Shown one piece after another: positions 45,659-55,628 of a stretch of DNA of 64,000 nucleotides (its first letter is position 1; each line of letters starts with the position of its first letter). Under the pieces are notes generated by a model. The model saw only the letters and a program-made list of their open reading frames with translations. It did no database searches and had not been told where the DNA came from. The stretch spans positions 3,038,764-3,102,763 of the forward strand of contig NZ_CP021378.1 of assembly GCF_002215495.1 (NCBI RefSeq). Direction: 5' to 3'. This DNA is from Porphyrobacter sp. CACIAM 03H1 (GTDB lineage: Bacteria > Pseudomonadota > Alphaproteobacteria > Sphingomonadales > Sphingomonadaceae). The translations under genes and the position numbers were made by a program.

Positions 45659-46036
45659 ATGCTCGCCAGTGCCAAACCCGTATGCTTTGTGCTCACCGCC
45701 GATCTGCCTGCCGCGCGCGCTTTCTATACCGACACCCTGGGTCTGACCGAGACCGGCGAGGACCCTTTCGCCGTCAGCTACGATCTGGCGGGCACCACGC
45801 TGCGGCTCACCGCGATCGAGGACCACAAGCCGGGCCCGCATACCGTGCTCGGCTGGCAGGTCGCCGACATCGAGGCGGCGGTCGATGCGCTGGCGGCGAA
45901 GGGCGTGACCTTCGCGATCTACGAGGGCTTCGGTCAGGATGCGCGCGGCGTCTGGACCGACCCGGGATCGGGCACGAAGGTCGCATGGTTCCTCGATCCC
46001 GAAGGCAACAATCTCAGCCTGACGCAATCCGCCTAG
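45659..46036 (+). CDS. VOC (glyoxalase/bleomycin-resistance) family protein
   Basis: 125 residues from the ATG at 45659, with GGGGAG 8 nt before it. Paired beta-alpha-beta-beta-beta modules: VCFVLTADLPAARAFYTDTLGL, then VADIEAAVDALAAKGV and a metal-site-like VAWFLDPEGNNLSL. The substrate is unknown. It overlaps the convergent crtZ gene by 4 nt. Confidence 0.88.
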   Translation: MLASAKPVCFVLTADLPAARAFYTDTLGLTETGEDPFAVSYDLAGTTLRLTAIEDHKPGPHTVLGWQVADIEAAVDALAAKGVTFAIYEGFGQDARGVWTDPGSGTKVAWFLDPEGNNLSLTQSA

Positions 46037-46563
46037 AGGTTACGCCCCACGGTCTCGAAGTCGCCTGCCCCGGCGCTGTCGCGCACCACGGCGATACCGG
46101 CGTCCTTCTGGGCCTTCAGCTCGGCCTTCAGCTTCGCCGGATCGCGCGCGAAGACGAAGCCGAAGCTGACCCCGCCTTCTTTGCCGATGGTCGCATGGTG
46201 GAGCTTGTGCGCCTGCACCAGCCGCTTGGCGTAGCCCTTGCGCGGCACCCACTTCCAGTAACGCTGGTGCACCAGCCCGTCATGGACCAGCGTGTAGATC
46301 ACCCCGTAAAGCGTGATGCCGACCGCGAACCACCACAGCCAGTCCCAGTAGAGCGAGCCAAAGATGTACATCGCGGCATTGATCGTGCCGAACACCACGG
46401 CGAACAGGTCGTTCTTCTCGAGCACGTTGTCGTGCGGCTCGTGATGGTCGCGATGCCAGCCCCAGCCCCAGCCGTGCATGATGTACTTGTGCGCATACCA
46501 CGCGAACAGCTCCATCCCGATCAGCGAGGACATGACGGTCAGGAAAATCTCGAGCCAGCTCAT
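46033..46563 (-). CDS. crtZ: Beta-carotene hydroxylase CrtZ
   Basis: 176 residues. Histidine clusters typical of the diiron membrane hydroxylase are present: HKYIMH, HRDHHEPH, HDGLVHQRY and HKLHHA. It adds 3-hydroxyls to beta-ionone rings (beta-carotene to zeaxanthin, or canthaxanthin to astaxanthin). The ATG at 46563 overlaps the crtW stop (ATGA), so ketolase and hydroxylase are co-translated. The longer reading upstream is out of frame with crtW coding and not real. Confidence 0.94.
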   Translation of the reverse strand: MSWLEIFLTVMSSLIGMELFAWYAHKYIMHGWGWGWHRDHHEPHDNVLEKNDLFAVVFGTINAAMYIFGSLYWDWLWWFAVGITLYGVIYTLVHDGLVHQRYWKWVPRKGYAKRLVQAHKLHHATIGKEGGVSFGFVFARDPAKLKAELKAQKDAGIAVVRDSAGAGDFETVGRNL

Positions 46564-47336
46564 GCGGGCACCCTTGCAGCCAGTTCTACCTCGCCCACCC
46601 CGGCACGTTTCGCCGCAGGCAGGGCCCACCAGGGCACGTCGGGCCGGTGGTGATGTTCCAGATGATAGCCGAAATGGAAGCAGGTGGCGAGGCTGGCGAG
46701 CGTGCCGAAGTCGTTGCTGCGGGCATTGTGGCGATCCGCGAAGGGCTGGCCCTCGCGGTGGCAATGCGGGCGGAAGGTGCCGAAGTAGAACAGCTGGAGC
46801 GAGGAACCAAGCGCCGGCATCCCGTAGAGCAGCACGATTTGCGCCATCGGAATGCCGATCACCAGCCAGTAGATGCCTACCACGGTGTGGACATAGAGGA
46901 TCGATCGCCAGCCGAAATAGCGCCGGAAGAAGGTCGCATACCAGCGGACGAAATCGGCCGGATTGTTCTCGTCGAAATCGGGATCGCCGGGATGGCCCGC
47001 CAGCCGGTGATGGGCGAGATGGGCGTCACGCAGGTGCTTCCACCCGAAGCCCGCATAGAGCGCCAGCAGCACCGTCCCGATCGCGCCATTGACCCGCGGG
47101 CGGCCCGGCACCAGCGTGCCGTGCATCGCATCGTGGCAGACGATGAAGACGCCGACGGAAAGCCAGCACTGCACCACCGCCATGACGAGGGCGTAGGGCC
47201 AGTTGGTCCATGTCAGCTCGAACACGAACATGGCATAGGCATGAAGGCCGAGCCAGCTCCCGGCGATCGCCAGCGCGAGGGCGAGGCCGACGGCGCGCTG
47301 GACGCCGTGCGCAGGCAAGGCGAAATGCGGGTTCAT
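46560..47336 (-). CDS. crtW: Beta-carotene 4-ketolase CrtW
   Basis: 258 residues. A membrane fatty-acid-desaturase-like fold with HDAMHG (near residue 69), HLAHHRLAGHPGDPDFDE (near 107) and HLEHHHRPDVPWW (near 230), the three His boxes of CrtW. It adds keto groups to beta-rings, giving ketocarotenoids together with CrtZ. The pair has no other carotenoid genes beside it, so the backbone pathway must be elsewhere. Confidence 0.95.
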   Translation of the reverse strand: MNPHFALPAHGVQRAVGLALALAIAGSWLGLHAYAMFVFELTWTNWPYALVMAVVQCWLSVGVFIVCHDAMHGTLVPGRPRVNGAIGTVLLALYAGFGWKHLRDAHLAHHRLAGHPGDPDFDENNPADFVRWYATFFRRYFGWRSILYVHTVVGIYWLVIGIPMAQIVLLYGMPALGSSLQLFYFGTFRPHCHREGQPFADRHNARSNDFGTLASLATCFHFGYHLEHHHRPDVPWWALPAAKRAGVGEVELAARVPA

Positions 47337-47470
47337 CGCAGGAAGGATACGCGCGCAGCGGTCATGGAGATGCGTATAGAGCGCACGGACGAAACGGCAA
47401 TTGCGTTTGCGTGAAGGGCCGGTGCGGCCGGGACGCGTGGTCCCGTGCCGCCCGTCCTGCGCCTTGCACC

Positions 47471-48538
47471 TCAGCTATGCGGGATCATGAACTTGAACAG
47501 CGGCGCCGGCTTGAAGCCCGCGGTCTGGTCGCCGCCGACATCGGGATTGCCGGCGAGCTTTAGCCTGCGCGGCCCAGAGCCCTTGCTGAAATCGAGCCGC
47601 TTCATGTCGGCCCACAGCACGCTCGGGCTCTTGGTGTCCTGATAGTAGTAGACCCTGTTCTTCTGGTCCGCGACGGTCAGCCACAGCGTGTCGGCGATGT
47701 TGGGCTGGCCGGGGATCTTGATCCCGATCGGCACGCTGACATTGCGCATCACGCTGAACACCGTCGCCACCGCGGTACGCGGATCGGCGGACTGCTTGGC
47801 CTCGTTGATGTAATAGGACGCGCGCACGAAGCGGTCGGAGGCGCGGTTGGTGCCGGGCAGCATGGTCTGTCCGCCGATGGTCTTCCAGTAGCTATTGAGA
47901 GCGATCTGCTGGTCGAAGGTCGGCGAGTTGGTCATCACCTGATACTTGCGGTCGTGGTGGATGACGAGCTTGCCCTTCAGGTATTCGAAGATCGCCGAAT
48001 CCCCCGAAGCATCCGAGATCGACAGGTGCACCGTGCCCGGCTCGCCGGTCGGCGCGGTGATCGCGACCATGCGGAACTTTTCCTGCCTGAGATCGGCCAC
48101 CGCCTCGGCGACGGTCGCATAGTTATCGAGCACATATTGCACCCAGGCGGAATTGGGGAGCGTCGGGCGGGTGTCGCCGGGCGTGGCGGGCGGATAATCC
48201 GATTCGGGCAGGTAGAGCAGATTGGCGACGAGGCCCTTCTCGTTCATCCCGTCGGCCGCCGCGCCTTCGTAGAGCGTCGTGACGAGGCTGCCGTACTTGC
48301 TGGTCCACACCACCGGGGTGGCGGTGTTGCTGTTGCGCTCCAGCCCGCGCGGGTAGAGCCAGATGTTGCTGCCGAGATCGGCCTCGAACCAGTCCATCGT
48401 GCGGCCGGTGACGGTCTGGCCCTCGAGCCCGAAATAGACCGCGCGGCTGCACGCGCTGGCGGTCTGGACGGCGGCGAAGGCCAGCGCGGCGGTCGCGAGC
48501 ACGCTGCCGGCGGCTTTAAGGAAACGCGGCTTGGTCAT
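47471..48538 (-). CDS. Choloylglycine-hydrolase / penicillin-V-acylase family amidase
   Basis: 355 residues. A signal peptide ends at SACSRAVYF, leaving Cys as the likely N-terminal nucleophile (Ntn hydrolase). Other family landmarks are GRTMDWFEADLGSN, then GMNEKGLVANLLYL and MTNSPTFDQQI. It cleaves linear amides; relatives act on bile salts, penicillin V or acyl-homoserine lactones. The substrate here is unknown. It is upstream of crtW on the same strand and divergent from the Crp-type regulator. Confidence 0.88.
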   Translation of the reverse strand: MTKPRFLKAAGSVLATAALAFAAVQTASACSRAVYFGLEGQTVTGRTMDWFEADLGSNIWLYPRGLERNSNTATPVVWTSKYGSLVTTLYEGAAADGMNEKGLVANLLYLPESDYPPATPGDTRPTLPNSAWVQYVLDNYATVAEAVADLRQEKFRMVAITAPTGEPGTVHLSISDASGDSAIFEYLKGKLVIHHDRKYQVMTNSPTFDQQIALNSYWKTIGGQTMLPGTNRASDRFVRASYYINEAKQSADPRTAVATVFSVMRNVSVPIGIKIPGQPNIADTLWLTVADQKNRVYYYQDTKSPSVLWADMKRLDFSKGSGPRRLKLAGNPDVGGDQTAGFKPAPLFKFMIPHS

Positions 48539-48666
48539 GATGTCCCTCCTCTGACGCAAGGCTCCGCGGCCCTCCGGCGGACTTTCCTCGCAGGGGGCGC
48601 TTGTATCATCCGGCCCGAGGTGAGATTGTGCCCTGAAGGACAAATCGGGACAGGGGGATACCGGTG

Positions 48667-49428
48667 ATGTCGGCTCACGACACGAGGATCGCCGGTGGCC
48701 CGGACAGCGGCGCTGCGGCCCTGCCCGAGGCATGGCGCGATCACTGCGCGGCGATGCTGCGCGCGCGCGGCTGGCTGGCCGGGCAGCCGGAGCGGTTCCG
48801 CGAGCAGATCCTGCGGATGATCGTACCCATGCACGCCCCGCGAAGCATGCCGGTGTTCAGCGTTGACGGCCCGGCGGGCGGCATCTACGGGATCGTCTCG
48901 GGCGGGATCGGGATCGAAGGCTCTGGCCCCTACAATGTCCCGCGCCTCGGCCATATCCTGCGCGCGGGCAGCTGGTTCGGGCATGGTCCGGCGATGTCGG
49001 GGCGCGATCACCGGGTGCAGAACATGCGGGCGATGGAGGACAGCGAGCTCGTCTATGTCCCGCTCGCCCCGCTGCGCGCGCTGCTCGAGACCGACGCGCA
49101 GGCGGCGCGCTGCGTCGGGACAATCGCCGACGGGGGCAACATCCTCGGCACGCGGGTCATCTCGGACCTGCTCATCCCTTCCGTGCCGCACCGCATCGCG
49201 GCGGTGCTGCTGCGTGTCACGGGGGCCGAGGAGGGGATCGAGCCCCACCACCCCGAGGGCTTCATCATCAGCCAGAGCGATCTGGGCGAGATGGCGAACG
49301 TCTCGCGCTCGAACGTCAACCGGGTGCTGGGCGACTTCGCGCGGGCCGGGTGGATCACCAAGCATTACAACCGCCTGCGCATCCGCGACACGGCCGCCCT
49401 GCAGGGCTTCGCCGCCTCGCAGGTCTAG
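48667..49428 (+). CDS. Crp/Fnr-family transcriptional regulator
   Basis: 253 residues. An N-terminal cyclic-nucleotide-binding-like barrel (GGIYGIVSGGIGIEG, then GHILRAGSWFGHGPAM) and a C-terminal winged helix (ISQSDLGEMANVSRSNVNRVLGDFARAGWI) are present. No Cys cluster for an Fe-S sensor is visible, so it is not FNR itself. A GTG three bases upstream is an alternative start. An imperfect dyad, TTGTGCC ... GGACAA, at 48626-48643 could be its own binding site. Confidence 0.88.
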   Translation: MSAHDTRIAGGPDSGAAALPEAWRDHCAAMLRARGWLAGQPERFREQILRMIVPMHAPRSMPVFSVDGPAGGIYGIVSGGIGIEGSGPYNVPRLGHILRAGSWFGHGPAMSGRDHRVQNMRAMEDSELVYVPLAPLRALLETDAQAARCVGTIADGGNILGTRVISDLLIPSVPHRIAAVLLRVTGAEEGIEPHHPEGFIISQSDLGEMANVSRSNVNRVLGDFARAGWITKHYNRLRIRDTAALQGFAASQV

Positions 49429-49503
49429 CACGCGACGGGGTTACATTCCTCCGCCGCTCTGGCACACAGGGCGGGCAATCGTGAGAGGGGGGATCATCAC
49501 GCC

Positions 49504-51549
49504 ATGCCGAAGAGGCCGTTCGGTCCGTTCATCGCCGCCATCTGGCGCCGCCTTGCCGAGACCATGCTCGCCGAGCCCGAACGCATGGCGATCACCCCGC
49601 AGCAGGTGGTCGACAACCTCCAGGCGATGTTCGGCAATATCGAGGGGCGCACCCCGTTCAATACCGGGATCTCGGTGCTGGCGGCGTGGGTGGTGCTGGG
49701 CGGGCCCCTGTGGCACTTCGCCCCGCGCCGCTGGCGCATCCGGCGGATCGAACACAAGCTGAAGAACAGCAGGATCGACCTGTTCCAGGACATGGCCCGC
49801 GTCCGCGGCATCGTCTACGCGGGCTATTACGGCCACTGGCTGCCCGCCCCTTCCGAGGATCAGGCCGCGCAGGAGGATGCCAACCGCGCCAATCCGGTGC
49901 TGGCGGCAATCGGCTTCACCCTTCCCTTGCACCGCGAGCGGGCCGGCACGCCCGATGATCCGGCCATCGAGGAATACACCGCCAACGACCTGCCGCCCTC
50001 GGTCTTCGTCCCCGAGGGCGCCGTCCCCGAAGCGGTCGAGGTGGTGGTGATCGGATCGGGCGCGGGCGGCGCGGTCGCGGCGGCGAACCTCGCCGATCAG
50101 GGCTACGAGGTGCTGGTGGTGGAAGCCGGCCCCTATCTCCCCAGCACCGCGATCACTCCGCACGAATTGCGGATGTCATCGAGCCTCTACAAGGACGGCG
50201 CGATCCAGACTACGCGCGACCGCGACATCATCGTCTTCCAGGGCCGAACGGTGGGCGGATCGACCGTCATCAACAACGGCATCTGCCTGCGGCTCAAGGA
50301 CGGGGAGGAAACCCATCCCGATGCCGAGGACGTGCTGGAAACGTGGAAGGGCCTCGGCGCGGACATTCCGGCAGGCGCGCTGGATGCGGCCTACGGGCGC
50401 GTCGAGGAGTTCCTCGGCATCCACAGGATCGACGAACGGCTGGGGCGCAACAACGGCACCCGCCTGCTCGCGGCATGGGAGGCCTACAAGGCCGCATCGA
50501 GCGATCCGATGGACGCGCGCGCGAAATCCGGCTGGTTCCGCAAGAACTGGGGCGCGAAGCACGAGCCCAACCGCTGCCTGTCCTGCGGCTATTGCAACAC
50601 CGGCTGCCCCTATGGCCGCAAGCGCGCCATGCCCGAAAGCTATCTCACCCGCGCCACCACTGCCGCGCCGCGCAAGGCGCGCATCCTCGCCCATGTCGAG
50701 GTGCTGCGGATCGGCTGGGGCGCGCCTGCCGCCGACGGGCGGCGGGTGGCAAGCCGGGTGCAGGTGCAATGGCCCGACGGACGCGCCAAGTGGATCGGCG
50801 TGACGAAGGGCGTGGTGGTCGCCGCGGGCGCGATCGCCTCGAGCAACATCCTCGCCGCAAGCGGAATCAGGGGCACGGGCAAGGACATCTCGCTCAACAT
50901 CGCCTGCCCTGTCCCAGCGCTGATGCCCTCCCCGGTGCTGGCCTGGGACGAGGACCAGATGGCGACCTTCATCGACCGCGGCGACTTCCTGATCGAGAGC
51001 CATTTCCAGCCGCCGATGAGCATGGCGACCCTGGTGCCCGGCTGGTTCGACGAGCATTTCCGGCGGATGCTGAACTACAACCGCCTCGCCTCTGCGGGCG
51101 TGCTCTTCCCCGCCGACCGGCGCGGCAGGATCGAGAAGGGCAAGCTCGAGTTCCAGCTGCAGGAAGCGGACCTCGCCGTGCTGCGCCGCGCGCTGGCGAC
51201 GCTGACGCGGATCCATCTCGCCGGCGGTGCCGAGGCGGTCTATCCCGCGCTGCTCAAGGGAGAGACGATCCCGGCCGGGATCAGCCCCGAAGCGCTCGAC
51301 GCGCTCCTCAGCGACAGGATCAGGGAGCCCGACGATGTCGTGCTCTCCTCCAGCCACCCCCACGGCGGCAATGCGATCAACGCCGATCCGGCCAAGGGCG
51401 TGGTCGACCTCGACCAGCGGGTGCACGGCACCACCAACGTGCTTGTGTGCGATGCCAGCGTCATGCCGAGCTGCATCCGGGTCAACGCGCAGCTGACGAC
51501 CATGGCGATGGCCGACCGGGTGACCTACCGCCAGCGGGTGTTCGGCTAG
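49504..51549 (+). CDS. GMC-family FAD oxidoreductase
   Basis: 681 residues. An N-terminal helical extension (about 170 residues) precedes VVVIGSGAGGAVAAANLADQG (dinucleotide-binding motif near 180). A Cys-rich segment, CLSCGYCNTGCPYG, lies near 358, and the C-terminal part has SSSHPHGGNAINADP followed by VLVCDASVMPS, with the GMC His/Asn active site. The Cys cluster suggests a metal or Fe-S site, or electron transfer to a partner, as in membrane-bound alcohol dehydrogenase-like GMC proteins. The substrate is unknown. Confidence 0.88.
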   Translation: MPKRPFGPFIAAIWRRLAETMLAEPERMAITPQQVVDNLQAMFGNIEGRTPFNTGISVLAAWVVLGGPLWHFAPRRWRIRRIEHKLKNSRIDLFQDMARVRGIVYAGYYGHWLPAPSEDQAAQEDANRANPVLAAIGFTLPLHRERAGTPDDPAIEEYTANDLPPSVFVPEGAVPEAVEVVVIGSGAGGAVAAANLADQGYEVLVVEAGPYLPSTAITPHELRMSSSLYKDGAIQTTRDRDIIVFQGRTVGGSTVINNGICLRLKDGEETHPDAEDVLETWKGLGADIPAGALDAAYGRVEEFLGIHRIDERLGRNNGTRLLAAWEAYKAASSDPMDARAKSGWFRKNWGAKHEPNRCLSCGYCNTGCPYGRKRAMPESYLTRATTAAPRKARILAHVEVLRIGWGAPAADGRRVASRVQVQWPDGRAKWIGVTKGVVVAAGAIASSNILAASGIRGTGKDISLNIACPVPALMPSPVLAWDEDQMATFIDRGDFLIESHFQPPMSMATLVPGWFDEHFRRMLNYNRLASAGVLFPADRRGRIEKGKLEFQLQEADLAVLRRALATLTRIHLAGGAEAVYPALLKGETIPAGISPEALDALLSDRIREPDDVVLSSSHPHGGNAINADPAKGVVDLDQRVHGTTNVLVCDASVMPSCIRVNAQLTTMAMADRVTYRQRVFG

Positions 51550-52204
51550 ACTGCGAGCGCGGCGACCTCGGCCCAGCTGGCGGCAACGTGATCCGCTCCC
51601 GCCATCCGCAGCCGCGCACCGTGCCCCGGCTGGATATGCGCGCCTGCCGTGAGCCCGATCACCGTCATCCCCGCCGCCTTGGCCGCCGTGACTCCCGATG
51701 GGCTGTCCTCGATCACGAGGCAGGCTTCGGGCGCCGCCGCCAGTCTTTCCGCGGCGAGCAGGAAGATGTCGGGCGTGGGCTTGCCGCGCGCGACCATTTC
51801 GGCGCTGAACACGTTGGGGCCGAAAGCCGCGCCAGCCCCAGCACATCGAGGCACAGCGCCAAGCGCGCCGGGCTGCTCGACGAGGCGATGCCGCGCGGCC
51901 GATCCCCCAGCGCCGCGATGAAGGCCCCCGCGCCCGGCACCTCGCGCAGATCGCTCCGGAAGCGCGCCATCATCGTGGCGGAAAGCTGGTCGCCCCAGGC
52001 CTCGGGCACAGGGCCGCCCAGCCCCTCCTCGATCCGCGCGATCATCTCGTCCCAGCGCGTGCCGACATAGCGCGCGTAGCACTGCTCCAGCGTCGTCGGC
52101 AGGCCGAGGCGGGAGAGCTCCTCGGCCAGCACCAGATCGGCGAGCATCTCGCTATCGGCGATCACGCCGTCGAAATCGAAGATGATGGCGGCGAAATCGC
52201 GCAA
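51546..52204 (-). pseudogene. HAD-superfamily hydrolase (beta-phosphoglucomutase type), frameshifted
   Basis: The first frame encodes the HAD N-terminal half (FAAIIFDFDGVIADSE, nucleophile Asp; then GIASSSSPARLALCLDVLGL). The other frame continues with FGPNVFSAEMVARGKPTPDIFLLAAERL and VIEDSPSGVTAAKAAGM. They join if one base is restored around 51822-51840, so a single-base deletion has split the gene. All HAD motifs are present across the two parts. Either a recent natural mutation or a sequencing/assembly error; the intact reading frame on both sides argues it is young. Confidence 0.85.
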
Positions 52205-52217
52205 GGCCGCCGCGGTG

Positions 52218-52634
52218 CTATTCGCCCTTGGGGAAGAAGAACTCGCGCAGGTGTTCGCCGATGCGCGCCGGGCGCAGGGTTTCGGCGTCGATGCAGCACC
52301 ACGAGGACTGCACCTCGGCCAGCACCTCCTCGCCGCGCTTGATCAGCGTCGAATAGAACGCGCGTGCGCCGTTGAAGCGTTCGAGCACGGTCTGCGCGAT
52401 CACGTCGTCCTCGAGGAAGGCGGGCTTGCGATAGGTGATCTCGTGCTTCAGCGCGACCCACGCCTTCGTCGCCACATCCTCGGCCGGCGCGAGCTTGTTC
52501 CAGTGCGCCAGCACCGCGTCCTGCACCCAGTTCAGGTAGCGCGCGTTGTTGACGTGACCCATGAAGTCGATGTCAGCCGGTTCGACCTTGATCGGGTGAT
52601 GAAAGGCGGGCGACAGGGATTCGGTTGCTGACAT
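52218..52634 (-). CDS. 4-hydroxybenzoyl-CoA-thioesterase-type (YbgC-like) acyl-CoA thioesterase
   Basis: 138 residues. A hotdog fold with the signature DIDFMGHVNNARYLNWVQDA (near residue 21), then FYSTLIKRGEEVLAEVQSSW. The Asp-containing motif is the catalytic site of this family. It is upstream of, and probably co-transcribed with, the HAD gene (13-nt gap). The acyl substrate is unknown. Confidence 0.9.
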   Translation of the reverse strand: MSATESLSPAFHHPIKVEPADIDFMGHVNNARYLNWVQDAVLAHWNKLAPAEDVATKAWVALKHEITYRKPAFLEDDVIAQTVLERFNGARAFYSTLIKRGEEVLAEVQSSWCCIDAETLRPARIGEHLREFFFPKGE

Positions 52635-52776
52635 AAATGTAAACTAGCGCAAGATTATGACAAATTCCATCACTGCTTGTCGGTAAATCGCCGCAATCTT
52701 GCCACGGCTCGCGGAACGGGATTATGGGCGTCTCGTTTCGGGTCGCACCTGCCCCTCTTTCACGATGGAACCGCAC

Positions 52777-54207
52777 ATGGCCAGCCGCCCCCGCACCCTC
52801 TACGAGAAGATCTGGGACGCTCATGTGGTGGAGACGCGCGATGATGGGACGGCGCTCATCTATATCGACCGCCATCTGGTGCATGAAGTCACCAGCCCGC
52901 AGGCCTTCGAGGCGCTGAAGGTGGCGGGGCGCAAGGTGCGCCGGCCCGAATTGACCCTCGCAGTACCCGACCACAACCTGCCGACGACCGCGCGACGGGA
53001 TGCGGACGGCAAGCCGATACCCATCGCCGACCCCGAAAGCGCCGCCCAGCTCGCCGCGCTCGAGGTGAACGCGCCCGCTTTCGGCATCCGCTACATCCCC
53101 GCGACGGCGAAGGAACAGGGGATCGTCCATGTTGTTGGCCCTGAACAGGGCTTCTCGCTCCCCGGCACCACCATCGTCTGCGGGGATTCGCACACCGCCT
53201 GCCACGGGGGCTTGGGGGCCCTCGCCTTCGGCATCGGGACGAGCGAGGTCGAGCACGTGCTGGCGACCCAGACCCTGCTGCTCCAGCAATCGAAGCCGAT
53301 GGAAGTGCGGGTCGAGGGCGATCTCGGCCCCGGGGTCTCCGCAAAGGACCTGATCCTCCACATCATCGGCCGCATCGGCGCCGCAGGCGGATCGGGCTAC
53401 GTCATCGAATACCGCGGCAAGGTGTTCGAGCGCATGACCATCGAGGAGCGCCTCACGGTCTGCAACATGAGCATCGAGGCCGGCGCGCGTGCAGGCCTGA
53501 TCGCGCCGGACGATGTGACCTTCGCCTACCTGAAGGGCCGCCCGATGGCCCCGAAGGACGCGGAATGGGACGCGGCGGTGGCATACTGGCGCACGCTCCA
53601 CACCGACGAGGGCGCCGCCTTCGCCAAGAGCGTCACCATTGACGCCGCCGCTGTCGAGCCCAGCGTCACCTGGGGCACCAGCCCCGAGGACGTGGTGCCC
53701 ATCGGCGGGCGCGTCCCGCACCCCGATGACTTCGCCGACGAATCCAAGCGCGTCGCCGCCCGCAAATCGCTCGACTACATGGGGCTCGTCCCCGGCACGC
53801 CGATGACGCAAGTTCCCATCGAGAACGTCTTCATCGGCAGCTGCACCAACAGCCGCATCGAGGACCTGCGCGCCGCCGCCGCGATCCTCAAGGGGCGCCG
53901 CAAGGCCGACAACGTGCGCTGGGCGATCGTCGTCCCCGGATCAGGCCTCGTGAAGGCCATGGCCGAGGAGGAAGGCCTCGACCGCATCTTCACCGAAGCC
54001 GGCTTCGAATGGCGCGAGCCGGGCTGTTCGGCGTGCCTCGGCATGAACCCCGACAAGGTGCCCGCGGGCGAACGCTGCGCCTCGACCAGCAACCGCAACT
54101 TCGTCGGGCGGCAGGGCCCGGGCGCGCGCACCCACCTCGTCAGCCCCGCGATGGCGGCGGCGGCGGCGGTGACCGGGCGGCTCGCCGACGTGCGCGAACT
54201 GGTATGA
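52777..54207 (+). CDS. leuC: 3-isopropylmalate dehydratase large subunit
   Basis: 476 residues. Aconitase fold with the start [13 protein letters not shown], substrate motif [25 protein letters not shown], and 4Fe-4S ligands Cys356 ([11 protein letters not shown]), Cys417 and Cys420 ([10 protein letters not shown]). With LeuD it isomerises 2- to 3-isopropylmalate in leucine synthesis. leuD follows about 800 nt downstream, after two small genes. The ATG at 52777 is chosen over one 4 codons upstream because it gives the usual N-terminus. Confidence 0.97.
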   Translation: MASRPRTLYEKIWDAHVVETRDDGTALIYIDRHLVHEVTSPQAFEALKVAGRKVRRPELTLAVPDHNLPTTARRDADGKPIPIADPESAAQLAALEVNAPAFGIRYIPATAKEQGIVHVVGPEQGFSLPGTTIVCGDSHTACHGGLGALAFGIGTSEVEHVLATQTLLLQQSKPMEVRVEGDLGPGVSAKDLILHIIGRIGAAGGSGYVIEYRGKVFERMTIEERLTVCNMSIEAGARAGLIAPDDVTFAYLKGRPMAPKDAEWDAAVAYWRTLHTDEGAAFAKSVTIDAAAVEPSVTWGTSPEDVVPIGGRVPHPDDFADESKRVAARKSLDYMGLVPGTPMTQVPIENVFIGSCTNSRIEDLRAAAAILKGRRKADNVRWAIVVPGSGLVKAMAEEEGLDRIFTEAGFEWREPGCSACLGMNPDKVPAGERCASTSNRNFVGRQGPGARTHLVSPAMAAAAAVTGRLADVRELV

Positions 54208-54728
54208 GCGCGCTGTCCGGGCCCATGCTCAAGCTTGGCGGGTTCCTTCTCGCCCACGCGAGCTGGATCATCGACGACCTCGGCCCTGCCGACAATTACG
54301 TCCCGCAAGCCCTGTGCCTGAAGGAGGGTGAGCTCGAACTCAACTCTTTCGAGGCGGACACGCAGGAGGAGGCAGTCGCCAGAGGAAAAGCCTTCATGGA
54401 GGTTAAGGCGGCGGAATACGATGCCTGCGCCTTCGCGCGGGATGGACTGCTCCGCCACGATGGGCGCGCCATTGACGCACTGATCATCGACCTCGCCGAC
54501 GAGACGGGGGCGCACGTGCTGACAATGATCCAGCCCTACCGGAGGGACGAGCAGATGCACCTCCTTGGCGACGAAGTCTTCCTGTTCCCCCCAGACAGAG
54601 CGAAGGACGAGGACGGCTCGGCGTCGCTGCGACCGCTCGTACGGGCAGGCGCGCAAGACCACTCAGGTGCCCGCGAAACCTGGAACCGCCTCGACGGCTC
54701 ACGTCAGCCTGCGCCTGACCTATTTTAG
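54204..54728 (+). CDS. Unknown protein encoded between leuC and leuD
   Basis: 174 residues, ATG overlapping the leuC stop by 4 nt. The acidic protein has an alpha/beta look ([19 protein letters not shown] segment, here [14 protein letters not shown]; then [18 protein letters not shown]). It has no membrane span or catalytic motif that I recognise. The coupling to leuC suggests co-expression with leucine synthesis, but that does not define a function. Confidence 0.65.
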   Translation: MSALSGPMLKLGGFLLAHASWIIDDLGPADNYVPQALCLKEGELELNSFEADTQEEAVARGKAFMEVKAAEYDACAFARDGLLRHDGRAIDALIIDLADETGAHVLTMIQPYRRDEQMHLLGDEVFLFPPDRAKDEDGSASLRPLVRAGAQDHSGARETWNRLDGSRQPAPDLF

Positions 54729-54785
54729 CCGCATCGAGGTGGCGAACGGCTTGCAAGCCGCACAATTGCCGCGCAAGAGATTGCC

Positions 54786-54962
54786 ATGACCGACAAGCCC
54801 AAGAACAACACCGCCCGCAACGCCGCGCTCGCCGCGGCCGGCGCCATCGGATCGGCGGCGATCGCTGCCGCGCTGCTCTATGCCGGCAAGCGCAAGAAGA
54901 AGCCGAACACCCCGACCCAGCCCGGCCCGATCCCCTCGGGCGAGCCGCCGCAGACCGATTGA
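54786..54962 (+). CDS. Small single-span membrane protein
   Basis: 58 residues, too short for many gene callers. A polar N-terminus (MTDKPKNNTARN) is followed by a membrane helix (AALAAAGAIGSAAIAAALLYAG), a basic patch KRKKKP and a Pro-rich tail. This topology would place the tail in the cytoplasm. It lies between leuC and leuD, ending 41 nt before leuD. No family known to me. Confidence 0.55.
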   Translation: MTDKPKNNTARNAALAAAGAIGSAAIAAALLYAGKRKKKPNTPTQPGPIPSGEPPQTD

Positions 54963-55003
54963 TTCTAGCCGATTGATTCTGGCCGACTGACCGAAGGACC
55001 CCG

Positions 55004-55603
55004 ATGCAGCCCCTCACCCGCGTCGAAGGCCGCGCCATTCCGCTCGGCCTCAAGAATGTCGACACCGACATCATCATCCCCGCCAAGTGGCTCAAGACCA
55101 TCAGCCGCGAGGGGCTGGGCGCGGGCGCGTTCGAGGTGCTGCGCGCGGAGCCGGGCAATGTCTTCGACGACCCTGCCTACAAGGGCGCGCCGATCCTGAT
55201 CGCGGGCGACAATTACGGCTGCGGTTCCAGCCGCGAGCACGCGGCCTGGGCGATGCTCGACCTCGGCATCCGCGTGGTGATCGCGCCGAGCTTTTCCGAC
55301 ATCCATTCGGGCAACGCCGTGAAGAACGGCATCCTGCCCGTGGTCCTGCCGCAGGAAGCGGTCGACCGGCTGCTCGAGGTCGCGCGCGAGGGTCTGGAGA
55401 TCACCGTCGATCTCGAAGCGCAGACCGTCACCACCCCCTATCAGGACCGCTTCACCTTCGAACTCGATCCCTTCCGGCGGCACTGCCTGCTGAACGGGCT
55501 CGACGAGGTCGGCCTTACCATGGCGCGCGGCGAGGCGATCGGCGCCTTCGAGGCACAGCGCACCGCCACCCAGCCATGGCTGATGCGCGGCACCGCCGCC
55601 TGA
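55004..55603 (+). CDS. leuD: 3-isopropylmalate dehydratase small subunit
   Basis: 199 residues, normal length. Swivelling domain with [18 protein letters not shown], then [17 protein letters not shown] (substrate loop) and [17 protein letters not shown]. It forms the heterodimer with LeuC. It is followed by a quinone-oxidoreductase gene 25 nt on. Confidence 0.97.
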   Translation: MQPLTRVEGRAIPLGLKNVDTDIIIPAKWLKTISREGLGAGAFEVLRAEPGNVFDDPAYKGAPILIAGDNYGCGSSREHAAWAMLDLGIRVVIAPSFSDIHSGNAVKNGILPVVLPQEAVDRLLEVAREGLEITVDLEAQTVTTPYQDRFTFELDPFRRHCLLNGLDEVGLTMARGEAIGAFEAQRTATQPWLMRGTAA

Positions 55604-55628
55604 CATTCGACAAACACGGAGAGAGACC

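Noticed and set aside
47337..47470. GC-rich dyad near GGGAC-GCGTG-GTCCC between the amidase and crtW
   Set aside because: The stem is short with mismatches and no T-run, so it is too weak to call a terminator.
48626..48643. FNR-box-like dyad TTGTGCC ... GGACAA upstream of the Crp/Fnr-type gene
   Set aside because: The arms do not match well and the consensus of this subfamily is unknown. Mentioned only as a possible autoregulatory site.
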